Source: Benincasa hispida (lineage: Eukaryota > Streptophyta > Magnoliopsida > Cucurbitales > Cucurbitaceae). From it: a DNA stretch of 64,000 nucleotides. The notes under the pieces were generated by a model. It searched no databases. It was not told the origin of the DNA and saw only the letters and a list, made by a program, of their open reading frames with translations. Below, piece by piece: positions 24,206-36,173 of this stretch. The DNA lies in the NCBI RefSeq assembly GCF_009727055.1, contig NW_024064356.1, positions 595,924 through 659,923 of the forward strand, given 5' to 3'. Every line of letters starts with the position of its first letter. Within the stretch, counting starts at the first letter, position 1. Position numbers and translations under genes: made by a program.

Positions 24206-26134
24206 TGATAGAAAAGTAGGCATGCGCAGCGGAATTAAGGATCAATTTTACTCTAATTGCATAAATTAAACATACAACCCTAAATTAGTTAATTAGGGTT
24301 TTTTAGAAACGTTATCTTTGAAGCTCCCGAAACTCGTCTATCTCCGCTCGAACACGAACCGGACAACCACTAGAGCTGACCTACTATCCTCTAGACTCAA
24401 AACCGGGCTGTGGGACTCGATGGATGAAGAACCCGAGAGAGAGAAAGAGATGGAAATAGAAGAATGAATTTTGGGTTGGGTTTGGGTTTTTTTTCAGCCC
24501 AATTTTTAAAAACTAATTTTTGCAAAATATACAAAAGTTTTTAATCCAAATTGAAAGCTCATATTTATAGAAAAGAACCCTGCAAAAATTGCATGAAACC
24601 AATTCATAAAAACCCAACACCTAGAATCCACTATCGGGCTTAATGTCTCCACTATAAGCCAACACCTAGCCCACTATTTTGTTAGTGAAATTATCCAACA
24701 AAAGTTTGGATCTTCCCACTAACTTTAGTCAAAGGGCAAAATAGTCATTTGGTCAAAGTCAAACTTTGACCGAAAAGTTAACATTTTGACTTTTTATGAT
24801 TTTTTCCGTGCTGACTAATTTTGACCTCCCAAGCATGAATCCGCATTCATTTTCTCAAAATTCAAATCACATTTGAAGAAAGTTTGACTTTTCAAAGCCA
24901 ACTCTTTGACTTTTTACATCTTTGACCATTTCCATTATTTCCGAGCTTCCGAATAAGAACGTATTCATATTCTTGATATTTAAATCACATTTAAACATTA
25001 AAGCTGTATCTCTAAACTGAAAAACCAACCACTATATCACATATACTTGTTGGTTTCTCTCTCTTTACCTAATTCGAACAATTCGAATTATTCTATCATA
25101 CTGTTTTAAGTTTATTCCATATGAGCTAGTAGGGAAACCTAATGGATCTATAGATCATGGGCTCCAACGATCCGAGATTAGCTGGCTAAACTCTTTAGAT
25201 GGAGCTAATCAACATTCGTTAACTCACGGGTCATTCCACTATAGTCCCGTAGTTGCACTCCCCTCACTATAGATATATTTGTGTCCATATGATATAACCA
25301 TGATTAGTAAGCTAATCCTTCACAAGTTGTTCGTAATCTCGACTGGGTCATAAAAACCGTTTTACCCCTGAGACTACATCTTATTCCTTAAGTTCCACTG
25401 ATCCTCTAATGAACAATTGGTTTAAGATCCAACCTATAAATCAAACCCCTCTCGGGCCAATGAGAGGGTGGGAACCCTTGTTCAAGACCTGGATTTAGTA
25501 CTAAAGGGAACAACCTATCTACTATCCCTATAACTACTATCCGGGTAGGAGTGAATTCCATCTTGCACCCTATGTTCCCAGCTATCAACCTAATCTTACC
25601 CCATATGGGAGGCTTATTGGGCCAGCAATAATGAGTTGCCCTCACCTATGCAAATCTAAGGATAATTCCGAGTGAACAGGAGTTCATAGTTAGCTCAAGA
25701 TTAAAATTAAGTTACCTAGGTCATCAATTAACGAAATAGTCAATTTTATACATTAAACGGCATTTAGAACGTAAAAAGTTACTATTTCATGGTTTAGTCT
25801 TATATAAACTCTTTACATAGGATACCCCATTTTCATGTCTCCACATGAACGGTTTAGGATCACATCGTTTGTACTAACACCGCATCCATAGTGTTCCCAA
25901 AATAAGGCACCCAACCTTATTCATATACTATAGACCATTTTGGCTATATATATTTGAACTTGTCCACATTTATGTCACTATATAACGTTCAAACTTAAAC
26001 TTAATAGCCTCGGAACCTTAGTTTATTGGATTCATGAATATAGAATTTAAATTTACTAAAGATTTTCAATAACAGCTTTATTGAACAAGAATATGATATT
26101 ATAAACTACGAGTTTTAGGACATAAAATCCAACA
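24206..26134 (-). mobile_element. Solo LTR with perfect 5-bp target duplication
   Basis: Plus-strand ends are TGATAGAAAAGTAGGC and ATAAAATCCAACA; on the minus strand it begins TGTTGGATTTTATG and ends CTATCA, the TG..CA form of an LTR. AAAAT flanks it on both sides (24201-24205 and 26135-26139). Interior blocks (gggctccaacgatccgagat, 'gtcattccactatagtcccg', 'ggccaatgagagggtgggaa') are shared with the other TGTTGG-type LTRs in this window. No coding domain is present; the short frame 25406-25645 is LTR sequence. Confidence 0.85.
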
Positions 26135-26255
26135 AAAATTCCATTTAATTATATAACATAATAATTAAAAAAAAATACTTCATGGACCGTTCAAATATAT
26201 TCTTTGAAGAATATAAGCTCATACATCAACATTCAATAAGCTGTTTCACATTTCT

Positions 26256-27012
26256 TTAATCTTTATAGTTAGTTATTGTAACTACTTGTATCAGAAATTA
26301 GTATATATACTCATCATTTATAAATTTTTAGATACAACAACTACATAGCTTCGAGAAAACTTGAAAGATCGGTAAAGAAAAAGAAGTCTGTGACTTAGCT
26401 TCTAAATAAAAACTCTCTTCTTCCTGTGGATGTAGGCTTTAATAGTCGAACCACGTACATCGTTGAGCAAATTTTCTTCTTCTCTTCTCATCGTCTACAA
26501 GATAGCTCAAGATAGCTCGATCGTTTACCATTTTCTTCATATCGTCTAGATCGTCTACCTTTTCTTTCAACAATCGTCTACATGATTGCATGATCGTTTA
26601 CCTTTCCCTTCTAACATCATCTACCCGATTGCAAGTCTCCTCCATTGTATACTCAAAGCAGTCACACAGATCAAACAAGGAAGCATTAGGGTTAGAAGAA
26701 AGTAAAAAAACACAAAAGGTGGAGAACGAGAGAATCAGAAAGCTAGAGAGAGAGAGAGAGAAAATTTTGATTTGCATTAATCACCCATCAGAAAAAGTTC
26801 TTTTTCATTTTTTCTATCAGACAAAGAGCAGTGGGATCGACCACGTGTAAGGCATCAGTTGGAAAATCGTGGGCTCCTATCAACCAAATTCTCTACCAAC
26901 CAAAGGACTTGGGGTAAAGAACAAGGCTCTGGATTTAGATCAAACAGTAAAGGGCCTCACTTTATTTTTCATCATTTGGGTTAATTTGTTTTTCTTAAAA
27001 GCAGGCCCAACA
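26256..27012 (+). repeat. 5' LTR of the copia element
   Basis: 757 bp, paired with 28919-29680. It contains words of the type GATCGTTTACC and ATCGTCTAC several times, and a tandem 'aagatagctc' doublet near 26499-26519 that is single in the 3' LTR. A GA-rich microsatellite (gagagagagagagag) lies near 26746-26760. Confidence 0.88.
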
Positions 27013-27083
27013 AAGTGGTATCAGAGCAATGGACATTCAAGATCTCAATTCTTGGAGAATCAAGACACAAGCTTTCATCCAAA

Positions 27084-28918
27084 ATGTCAGTAACAAGGTT
27101 CAAGGGGAAGAAATTCGATGGCAAAGGAGACTTTGGACTGTGGAAGGCCAAGATCAAGGCGATACTCGGCCAGCAGAAAACCTACAGAGCCCTCCTTGAT
27201 CCATCAACACTCCCTACCACAGTGACAGCCCAAGAAAATGAGGATTGGAACTGGTAGCCTATGGTACGTTAGTTCTTAATCTAAGTGATAGTGTTCTTAG
27301 ACAAGTTTTAGATCAAGAAACTGCATTTAGAATATGGACTAAGCTAGAAGAGTTGTATGTTACTAAAGACCTTCCTAGCAAAATGTATCTTAAAGAGAAG
27401 TTCTTCACGTTTAAAATGGATTCATCTAAAACACTAACTGATAACTTAGATGAGTTCAAGAAGATAGTTACTGAATTTAAAACTCTAAGAGAAAAACTTA
27501 GTGATGAAAACAAGGCTTATCTGCTTTTAAACTCTTTGTCTGAACCGTATAAAGAAATGAAGAATGCTCTAAAGTATGGAAGGGATAGTATAAGTACATA
27601 CACCATAATATCAGCCCTAAGAACTAAAGAGCTTGAGCTACAGGTTGATAAAAAGGATAAACCTAGTGGTGAAGGTCTGTTTGTAAAAGGAAACTTTAAA
27701 CAAAGCCACTCTAAAGATAGGAAACCTCATAACCCATAAGAAAATAAATCAAAATAGAAAATAAAATGTAAGTACGGTAAGAAGAAAGGACATCTAATAA
27801 AAGATTATTTTATTTTAAAGAGAAAGAACCAAGAGAAAGAGAAGGATTCAAAAGGCAAACAGCTTGAGGCATCTATTATAGAGGGTTCATTCATTTACTC
27901 AAATGCCTTAGCCTCAACTTTAGACAAATCTAATCATGTAAACCCTATAGGAAAACATGATTGGGTTTTAGACTCTCGATGCACCTACCATATGACCTCA
28001 ATGAAACCTTGGTTTAACACCTTTAAGAAAATAAAAAGAGAAACGACTTATATGGGAAACAACCAAGTCTGTAAAATTGAAGGCATTGGCTCTGTTTCCA
28101 TGAAACTTAAGGATGGAACCATCAAACTTCTTAGGAATGTGAGATATGTTCCACTACTTAAGAGAAATCTAATCTCCTTAGGTATGTTAGATGTTATAGG
28201 GTGTGAATACAGGGGTAAAGGAGGAACTCTTGAGGTGCTAAAGGACTCTAAAGTAATATTAGTTGGGGAAAAGATAAATGACTTATTTGTGGTTAAAGGA
28301 GTTGAGATGATAACAGGAGTTTATGTAACCACCACAAATGAGATCATAAAGGCTGATCTATGGCACAAAAGGTTATCTCACATAAGTGCTAAAGGCCTAG
28401 AAGTCCTATCTAATCAAGGAAATTCTCCCTAAAAGCCTCTCAAAAGATCTAACCTTTTGTGAACACTGTGTTTTAGGGAAAACCACAAGGCAAAGCTTCA
28501 CTAAAGCACAACATACCACAAAAGCTATCCTAGACTACATACACTCTGACCTATGGGGTCCAGCTCCTACACCTAGCTTAAGTGGCTCAAAGTATTTACT
28601 TTCTTTTATTAATGATTTCTCTAGGAAAAGTTGGGTCTACTTTCTTAAAACTAAAGACCAAGTGTTTGATAGATTTAAGGAATGGAAACTCATGATAGAG
28701 AAACAAACTTCTAAAGAAATTAAATACCTAAGAACTGATAATGGACTGGAATTTTGTAATGAAGAGTTCAACAAATTCTGTAAAGAAACAGGAATTACTA
28801 GGCATAAGACAGTTAGATTCACTCCTCAACAAAATGGAGTTGTTGAAAGACTAAATAAGACACTTATGGAAAGAGTTAGATGTCTTCTATCAGATGCAAT
28901 TCTAAGTGAAAATTACTG
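27084..28918 (+). pseudogene. copia gag-protease-integrase remnant
   Basis: Gag starts at ATG 27084 (MSVTRFKGKKFDGKGDFGLW), shifts frame near 27250, and continues AYGTLVLNLSDSVLRQVLDQ. The zinc knuckle near 27767 reads CKYGKKKGHLIKDYF, with its second and last Cys lost. The protease motif near 27970 is LDSRCTYHMT, where the active-site Gly of D-S-G is Arg. The GAG-pre-integrase part (LWHKRLSHISAKGLEVLS) is followed by a frame change near 28420. The integrase core keeps D, D and E in HSDLWGP, RTDNGLEF and NGVVERLNKT. The reading frame then ends at the 3' LTR edge (SENYC). It is not functional as it stands. Confidence 0.85.
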
Positions 28919-29680
28919 TTAATCTTTACAGTTAGTTATTGTAACTACTTGTATTAGAAATTAGTATATATACTCATCATTTACAAATTTTTAGATACAA
29001 CAACTACATAGCTTCAAGAAAACTTGAAAGATCTGTAAAAAAAAAAGGAGTATGTGACTTAGCGTCTTAATAAAAACCCTCTTCTTCCTGTGGACGTAGG
29101 CTTTAATAGCCGAACCACGTACATTGCTGAGCAAATTTTCTTCTTCTCTTCTCATCGTCTACAAGATAGCTCAATCGTTTACTATTTTCTTCATATCGTC
29201 TAGAAGATCGATCGATCGTCTACCTTTTCTTTCAGCAATCATCTACACGATTGCATGATCGTTTACCTTTCCCTTCTGTCATCGTCTACCCAATTGCAAG
29301 TCTTCTCCATCGTATACTCAAAGCAGTCGCATAGATCAAACAAGAAAGCATTAGGGTTAGAAGAAAGTAAAAGAATACAGAAGGCGGAGAACGAGAGAAT
29401 CAAAAAACTAGAGAGAGAAAGAAAATTTTGATTTGCATTAATCACCCATCAGAAAAAGGAGTTCTTTTTCATTTTTTCCATCAGACAAAGAGTAGTGGAA
29501 TCGACCACGTGTAAGGCATCAGCTGGAAAATCGTAGGCTCCTATCAACCAAGTTCTCTACCAACCAAAGGACTTGGGACAAAGAACATGGCTCTCGATTT
29601 GGATCAAATAGTAAAGGGCCTCATTTAATTTTTCATCATTTGGGCTAATTTGTTTTTCTTTTGCAGAAGCAGGCCCAACA
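28919..29680 (+). repeat. 3' LTR of the copia element
   Basis: 762 bp, paired with 26256-27012. It abuts directly on the truncated integrase frame, so the deletion endpoint coincides with the LTR start. It is followed by TTCTT, the right target duplication. Confidence 0.88.
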
Positions 29681-29770
29681 TTCTTAAAAACTTGAGAACT
29701 AAAAAGTTACATTTTGAAAACTCAGAGATCAAATGCACCTAATCTATGTAATCTAAAAAAACTCATAGAC
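29681..29770. repeat. Right arm of the split foldback element
   Basis: Carries AAAGTTACATTTTGAAAACT, the inverted complement of the arm at 24040-24140, and a partial repeat of the same words further on (cgttttgaaaactcaatgat). See the left arm entry. Confidence 0.5.
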
Positions 29771-30401
29771 TTAAATGTACGTTTTGAAAACTCAATGATC
29801 AAACACACCTAGTCTTCAAAACTTGGGGACTAAAAGGTAGTTTCCCCAAAAGTCTTTAAAGCTATAACATTCTTCAGGCCAAGACAACTTAGTTAGGTTT
29901 GTAAGAATGTTTAAGGGGTGCAGTTTTTGTTCCACAAATCAGACATACATTTCTAATCTGTTTCTAGAGAAGTTAATATAGAAGACACATGTGAAAGTTG
30001 AGGATAATCCCACTTGCCAATCACAAGAAATGAAACTTGAGACTTCATAATTTCTACCTATTCAATTGTTAGTGGCAAAAGAGTAACTCATGTGAGCACA
30101 GAAAATAAGCCTAAGAAAATACACCCGTGACTACTCATTTTACAATACAGACAAATTCAATTCTGTATTTCCGCCTCTTATTTTGGCATCCAAAGTTCCC
30201 CCCTTTTGCTTATATTTCAATACTAAACAATACCCCCATAAATTCAATTCACTTTCTCCCTGACTTTTTCATTCCTTTATCCAATCCAATCCCAACTGTA
30301 AAGTTGGTTTGTCTTCACCTCACCTATTAACTTCCAATTCGGCGCAGTTGATCTCGTGAATAATTTCTCTCTCAACCAACACTAAACTAAACTTCCTTCT
30401 C
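29771..30401. other. Spacer and upstream region of the endoglucanase gene
   Basis: The first part carries decayed repeat words. From about 29990 the base composition becomes less AT-rich, consistent with a host promoter region. No other gene is seen; the short plus-strand frame 30127-30330 is low in complexity and unrecognised. Confidence 0.5.
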
Positions 30402-30410
30402 TATAAATAA
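30402..30410 (+). promoter_or_regulatory. TATA box of the endoglucanase gene
   Basis: TATAAATAA lies 66 bp upstream of the ATG at 30468, in a pyrimidine-rich context, giving an expected 5' UTR of about 35 nt. This is a canonical plant core promoter arrangement. Confidence 0.65.
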
Positions 30411-30467
30411 CACCCCCATTTCACCACTACTATTCCAAGTCAGTGTGTTATATTACAACTTGTAACA

Positions 30468-33081
30468 ATGTCTTTTTCAATCACTTTGCCTCTCTACTTC
30501 ATTTTGCCTCTCTTTACCTTATCTTCCTCTGCTTTCACTCCTCAACATTACTCTACTGCCCTTCAGTATTCCATTCTTTTCTTTCAGGGACAGCGATCCG
30601 GGAAGCTGCCCTCGAACCAACGTCTCGCATGGAGGGGTGATTCTGCCTTATCAGATGGCTCCTCTTATCATGTGCTTACTCCCCTTTTCTTCTTATTATG
30701 TTTGTTACTACTTCTATGAGTCTAATAACTCAGGCTCTAACTTAATGGCACGTGAATATGAACTTTCCAGGTTGACCTTGTTGGTGGCTACTATGATGCC
30801 GGGGATAATGTCAAGTTTGGCTTGCCAATGGCCTTTACTACTACATTGCTGGCTTGGAGTGTCATTGAGTTTGGTGACTCAATGGGGAATGAGATTGAAA
30901 ATGCAAGATCAGCAGTTCGTTGGGGGTCGGATTATCTATTGAAGGCTGCCACTGCTGCGCCTGACGTCTTATATGTTCAAGTGAGTATAGTGACTATAAG
31001 CAAATGTGTGAGAGAGGGGAAAGAAAAGAGAATATGATGGTTAAGATAACAATAATCACTATAATAAGAATGTGTAATGTAAGTAAACTTGTGGTGTGAA
31101 GGTGGGAGATCCAAACCTTGATCATAAATGTTGGGAAAGGCCAGAAGATATGGACACGCCACGTACTGTGTATAAGATAACTGCTCAAAACCCAGGCTCT
31201 GATGTAGCAGCAGAGACTGCAGCTGCGTTGGCTGCAGCTTCAATCGTATTCAAAGCATCCGACCCTTCTTATTCTAACAAATTACTCGATGCGGCCTTAA
31301 AAGTAAATCATACTCCCATTCCTCACACCCATTGCACATCATTATGCTCTAAACAAAGTAACAAGTTCCCATTTAATGCAATGCAGGTATTCGATTTTGC
31401 AGATAAGCATAGAGGTTCTTACAGTGATTCCCTCCATTCAGTGGTCTGTCCATTTTACTGTTCTTACTCAGGATACAATGTAAGTAAGAAGATACACATA
31501 CATCTACTTGTTTTCATTTTTTTTTTTTTTCTCTTTCAAGGTGGTGTTTCTTCTGAGTTCATATTGACACTCTATCAGGATGAGCTTCTATGGGCTGCCT
31601 CATGGATTTACAAAGCCTCAAAAAACAGCATACATTTGAACTATATCCAATCCAATGGCCATATACTAGGAGCCGAAGAAGATGACTACACTTTTAGCTG
31701 GGACGACAAGCGCCCAGGAACCAAGATCCTTCTCTCCCAGGTTTGGTTTTGCTCCCTCTGGATAAAAATCAGTCCAAAATCTATTTCCTAAACTGAAGCT
31801 TGATGATCTTATCATGGTGTGGACCTTTGCCACAGGATTTCCTAGTGCAAAATTCAGAGGAGTTCCAAATCTATAAAGCACACTCAGATAATTACATATG
31901 CTCCCTCATCCCAGGAACTTCCAGTTTAAGTGGTCAATATACTCCTGGTTAGCAATAACATAACTATTTCCTTGTCATTTATTTATGCATGTACAATTCT
32001 ACATATATCATATATCAGGTCTTAATCCTATTTTACTGCATAACTGTGCTTGAATTTTTAAAAGTTCCTTTAAAAAAAACAAAAAAGAAAAAGAAAAAGA
32101 CATTTTTGCCCATGACTTTCAAAATGTCTATTTTATTGCATCAACCTATAAAAAAGACAATTTTTGTCCTTTACTATTAATTTATGATTGCTACCCATTT
32201 TCTCTCAAGTGCCAAGTTGATACATTAATAAATGTATTAAAGGCTTAAAGCTATACCATCCATTTATCAAAAACTAAAATAAGGATAAGGATAAAAATGG
32301 TACTGTTTAGTTTATGAACAAATATGAACTAAAGTTAAATGTATAGGACTCCAGTATAACATTTTAAAAGAACGAAAACTCGAAAGTCTAAAGAGCAAAG
32401 TAGTATTGAAACTGAACAAATATTCTAAGAAATCATGAAGCAAAATGAAATAAACTCAAAGATCAAGTACTAAAGTGTAATTAACCCTATAATACATAAA
32501 ATGAAAAGCAGAGCTAGTACACGAACAAGAAGACAGAATAGACACCCATTTTCAAATGAAAACAATTCATGCTCATGAAATCGAAAATTGCAGGAGGACT
32601 ATTTTTCAAAGGAAGCGAGAGCAACCTGCAGTATGTAACTTCAGCAACTTTTCTCCTTCTAACCTACGCGAAATACCTAAGCTCCAATGGCGGATCCATT
32701 CGATGTGGGACTTCAAGGATTTCCCCAGAAGACCTAATCGCACAAGCAAAGAAACAAGTCGATTACATATTGGGAGAAAATCCAGAGAAAATGTCATACA
32801 TGGTGGGATTTGGAGAACGATACCCTCAGCATATTCACCATAGAGGTTCCTCTGTGCCGTCCCTTCATTCACACCCTAATCGAGTTTCTTGCAATGAAGG
32901 TTTCCAGTTTCTGTACTCTTCTTCACCAAATCCGAATCTGCTTCTTGGCGCCATTGTTGGTGGACCTGATAATGGCGATAAATTTTCTGATGATCGGAAT
33001 AACTATCGGCAGTCGGAGCCTGCTACTTATATAAATGCCCCATTTGTTGGTGCCCTAGCCTTTTTTACAGAAACACCTTAA
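30468..33081 (+). CDS. Endo-1,4-beta-glucanase, glycosyl hydrolase family 9, class B
   Basis: Secreted enzyme hydrolysing internal beta-1,4-glucosyl bonds, acting in the cell wall in expansion, abscission or ripening. Exons 30468-30671, 30771-30980, 31102-31302, 31387-31479, 31579-31740, 31836-31947 and 32594-33081 join in frame to 489 aa, the normal class-B length. Residues 1-22 form a signal peptide ([18 protein letters not shown]). Catalytic features are intact: Y-D77-A-G-D80-N; the His motif H407-I-H409-H410-R; and the C-terminal D460-D461-R..E469 signature followed by [12 protein letters not shown]. No N-terminal membrane anchor (class A) and no C-terminal carbohydrate-binding module (class C) is present. 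Intron 1 has a GTGCTT donor, valid but unusual. Intron 6 is long (about 650 bp) and holds a family-B repeat half. Substrate and tissue role are inferred from the family. Confidence 0.95.
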
Positions 33082-34853
33082 TGGATATAATAATTTTTTT
33101 TTTCTTTTCAAGGAAGGAGAGAGATAATTGGACATTGGTTGGATTTAGTTCCGTGTATCTTGGTCAAAAGTTCGAATCTCCACTTCTATTTTTATGTTAA
33201 AACAAAGTATATTAAAGAAAGTCGTAAGTTTCTAAATTATTATCTTGGTTTGACTTAAAATATTCTTAATACTCTCGAATATTGAGTATCTCTTTATTGC
33301 TATATTGAGAGTTACTCTACGTATTGTTTGGATAGTGGATATTTTTTCATGTTAGATTTATTTAATAGATTATTTATGATTTTTGAAATATTGAAATATT
33401 GATCTCATAAGTATCATATTAAATTCCATCAATTGAATCGTTTTTTTCTAGAAATACATTTCTATGATCGTCCCAGTGTTGTTCAAGCATTGATTTTAAG
33501 TCGGATTACACTTTGAAGTGTAGCACCTAGTAAGACAAACTGAGTCATCATCCCAACACAAATAGAATTCAAATGAGAGATATAGAATAGAAACCAAGAC
33601 GTTGATTGATTATTTTTTATTGATTTTTTTTCTTCGAAGTTTGATATTAAAATAGATATTTTATAAGTTAGTCAAGGTGACAAAAGATTTAAACCTAATT
33701 TAAAAATTTTGATAATAAAAAAACAAAATACAAGTTTGCTTTGGTTGTTGAATTCCATACACTCACTTTGTGTGAATTTTAATATCTTAACTACTAAATA
33801 AAAATTGGAATCAAATTAGTTCAATTCAATAAGGTATAGATTCTCTCTCATTAATATTGTTCATTCATCATCTATACCTATCATTTCATTACTCTAGTAT
33901 GTGACAGGCCGACACATAATCCATTATTAATGATAATAATTAATTTAATTAATTGTGAGATACTATTTTTAAAATAAAAATTAAAAAGTCAATTCAAATA
34001 TAGTTTAATGATTAAAATACACGTACATCCAAAAAATCTACGGTCAAATCTTCACCCTACAAATATTGAACTCATTTAAAAAAAATACACAAAATATCAT
34101 CAAAGTACAAAACACGAAATCAACTCATTTGCACATAATTCAAATAGTAATACGAACCTAGTCCATTGTAAACAATGGAGCTCCATCCACAGATAATTTT
34201 GGTCCTCCATACTTTTTTATCTCCACTTTTATATGTATTTTTTTAGTACAATAGGAAGTGGAAGAATGAAAAAAAATATCATACTACCACAATACATACT
34301 ATTCCCATTATTATTTGATACCTCATATTCATTTAATGAATTCCACATTTTAAATGTTAGCTTTTATGGTAAGCAATGAACGGAATTAGGATAATTTTAT
34401 TTTTATATTATCATTATAGAAATTTTATGATAATGATAATACATCCTCGAGGTGAATTAAGTATACTTGTTTTAACCACTTTCAAACGTGGTTAACTTAA
34501 AAAAAACTAAAACAAAAATAAAAGGGGAAAATGATAATAATGGCAAAAGTATAATAATAAATATGTAATTTATTTCCTCTAGCCCCTTTGCGTATAGTAA
34601 AGTCAAAAGAAAAGGGGAAAAAATAATTTTCTTCTCTGGACAAGTCTTCTTCAACTCCTAGATTGGTAGAAATTGTAAATTTATAAATTCCAAATTAATG
34701 TTTTTTATTTATAATTTTTTTAAAAAAAAAAATAAAAAATAAAAAAAATCATCGTCGGTTCCGATATAACCAGAGGGATTTTGGTGAAGCAGATCTGAGA
34801 GACAAGAAGAAAACCCCAATCGTCTTCTTCTTCAAGCTTCAGCTTTCTTTGCC
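33082..34853. other. AT-rich spacer between the endoglucanase and the GOST gene
   Basis: No gene is seen. A SINE-like fragment lies at 33126-33205, and another decayed B-box word occurs near 34048 (acggtcaaatcttcacc). From about 34760 the sequence is the probable 5' UTR of the next gene; no convincing TATA box was found for it. Confidence 0.5.
33126..33205 (+). repeat. SINE-like fragment
   Basis: An A-box-like word (tggttggatttagttccgtg) is followed about 30 bp later by a B-box (AAAAGTTCGAATCTCCAC, near 33168-33185) and a T-rich tail. It is decayed and not a tRNA gene. Confidence 0.4.
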
Positions 34854-36173
34854 ATGGCGGCCATGGATTTCTCCTCCTCCTCCTTGTTTCTGCTCCTCAT
34901 CTTCCTCTTACCCATATCTTCGTTTGCAGAGATTCGTTTCACGGAGATCACAAATGACAATCGACCCATCATTCCCTTCGACGTCTTCGGCTTCAGCCAT
35001 GTTGGTCGTCTCGAGCTTAACGTCTCTCGTCTCTCACTCTCCGATTCCAATCCAGATCTCGACCTCTCCAAGGCCGGATTCTTCCTCTGTACTCGAGAAT
35101 CATGGCTTCATGTGATCCAGCAATTGGAGGAAGGGGAAATCTCTTGCGCTCTTCAATCCGACCTCGTCAAACCCGTTTACACCTTCAATACCCTCAAAGG
35201 TAGCGATCGATTCGATGTTCTATATTCCGAGAGTGATGCCGATCAATACACTCTCGTTTTTGCTAACTGTCTTCAGCAACTCAAGGTTTCTATGGATGTT
35301 CGATCCGCTATGTACAATCTCGAGGGTAAAAACGGTGGCCGGGACTATCTTTCTGCTGGGAAAACCATCCTCCCTAGGATTTACTTCGTTTTCTCTTTGA
35401 TTTATTTCTCGCTTGCTGTTGTTTGGATTCATGTTCTTTACAAAAAGCGATTGACGGTTTATGGTATTCATTTCTTTATGCTTGCTGTTGTGATCTTGAA
35501 GGCTTTGAATCTTCTTTGTGAAGCTGAGGATAAATCATACATTAAGCGCACTGGAAGCGCCCATGGTTGGGATGTTCTGTTCTACATTTTTAGTTTCTTA
35601 AAGGGTATCACCTTGTTCACTTTGATCGTCTTGATTGGCACTGGTTGGTCTTTCTTGAAACCTTATTTGCAGGACAAAGAGAAGAAGGTCTTGATGATTG
35701 TGATTCCATTGCAAGTTGTGGCTAATATTGCTCAAGTTGTGATTGATGAAACTGGGCCATTTGAACAAGATTGGGTTACTTGGAAACAAGTGTTCTTGCT
35801 TGTTGATGTGATTTGTTGCTGTGCTGTTCTGTTCCCCATTGTCTGGTCGATCAAGAACTTGCGTGAAGCTGCACGAACTGATGGAAAAGCAGCTGTGAAT
35901 TTGATGAAATTGACCCTCTTCAGACAGTATTACATTGTGGTTATATGTTATATCTACTTCACTCGGGTCGTAGTTTATGCACTTGAGACAATTACTTCAT
36001 ATCGGTATCTTTGGACGAGTGTCGTGGCTGGGGAATTGGCGACGCTTGCATTTTATGCATTCACTGGTTATAAGTTCAAGCCTGAGGCTCATAATCCTTA
36101 TTTTGTAGTTGATGATGAGGAGGAAGAAGCAGCTGCTGAGGCATTGAAGCTTGAAGATGAGTTTGAATTGTGA
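34854..36173 (+). CDS. GPR107/lung seven-transmembrane (GOST) protein, CAND6/7-like
   Basis: Integral membrane protein of the Lung_7-TM_R family, plant relatives of which are annotated as candidate G-protein-coupled receptors CAND6/CAND7 and are thought to work in Golgi or endosomal traffic. Single exon, 439 aa, full length. Residues 1-25 are a signal peptide (LFLLLIFLLPISSFA|EIRF). A luminal beta-rich domain with Cys in FFLCTRESW and ISCAL follows to about 165. Seven hydrophobic segments run from about 172 to 405 (e.g. IYFVFSLIYFSLAVVWIHVL, GIHFFMLAVVILKALNLLCE, VFLLVDVICCCAVLFPIVWS). The tail is acidic (DDEEEEAAAEALKLEDEFEL). The first ATG (GCCATGGCGG) has a good context, and a second in-frame ATG lies three codons later. 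The ligand and G-protein coupling are unproven in plants. Confidence 0.95.
   Translation: MAAMDFSSSSLFLLLIFLLPISSFAEIRFTEITNDNRPIIPFDVFGFSHVGRLELNVSRLSLSDSNPDLDLSKAGFFLCTRESWLHVIQQLEEGEISCALQSDLVKPVYTFNTLKGSDRFDVLYSESDADQYTLVFANCLQQLKVSMDVRSAMYNLEGKNGGRDYLSAGKTILPRIYFVFSLIYFSLAVVWIHVLYKKRLTVYGIHFFMLAVVILKALNLLCEAEDKSYIKRTGSAHGWDVLFYIFSFLKGITLFTLIVLIGTGWSFLKPYLQDKEKKVLMIVIPLQVVANIAQVVIDETGPFEQDWVTWKQVFLLVDVICCCAVLFPIVWSIKNLREAARTDGKAAVNLMKLTLFRQYYIVVICYIYFTRVVVYALETITSYRYLWTSVVAGELATLAFYAFTGYKFKPEAHNPYFVVDDEEEEAAAEALKLEDEFEL

Larger units (their letters stand above)
26256..29680 (+). mobile_element. Ty1/copia element with two LTRs and a large internal deletion
   Basis: The 5' LTR (26256-27012) and 3' LTR (28919-29680) align along their whole length, from TTAATCTTTA to AGGCCCAACA. 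A primer-binding site for initiator tRNA-Met, TGGTATCAGAGC, follows at 27016-27027. TTCTT occurs at both edges (26252-26256 and 29681-29685), a probable target duplication overlapping the LTR edge by one base. The interior carries gag, a damaged protease and an integrase core, then passes straight into the 3' LTR, so reverse transcriptase and RNase H are missing. By eye the LTRs differ at roughly 5-7% of sites over the first 200 bp, so the insertion is not recent. Confidence 0.88.

Noticed and set aside
25406..25645. 79-codon minus-strand frame
   Set aside because: It is inside a solo LTR with exact target duplications; the same region is non-coding in the sister LTRs.
30672..30770. Frameshift or truncation in the endoglucanase between SSYH and VDLVGG
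   Set aside because: The gap is explained by a 99-nt intron with a GT donor (GTGCTT) and a TTCCAG acceptor, which keeps the frame.
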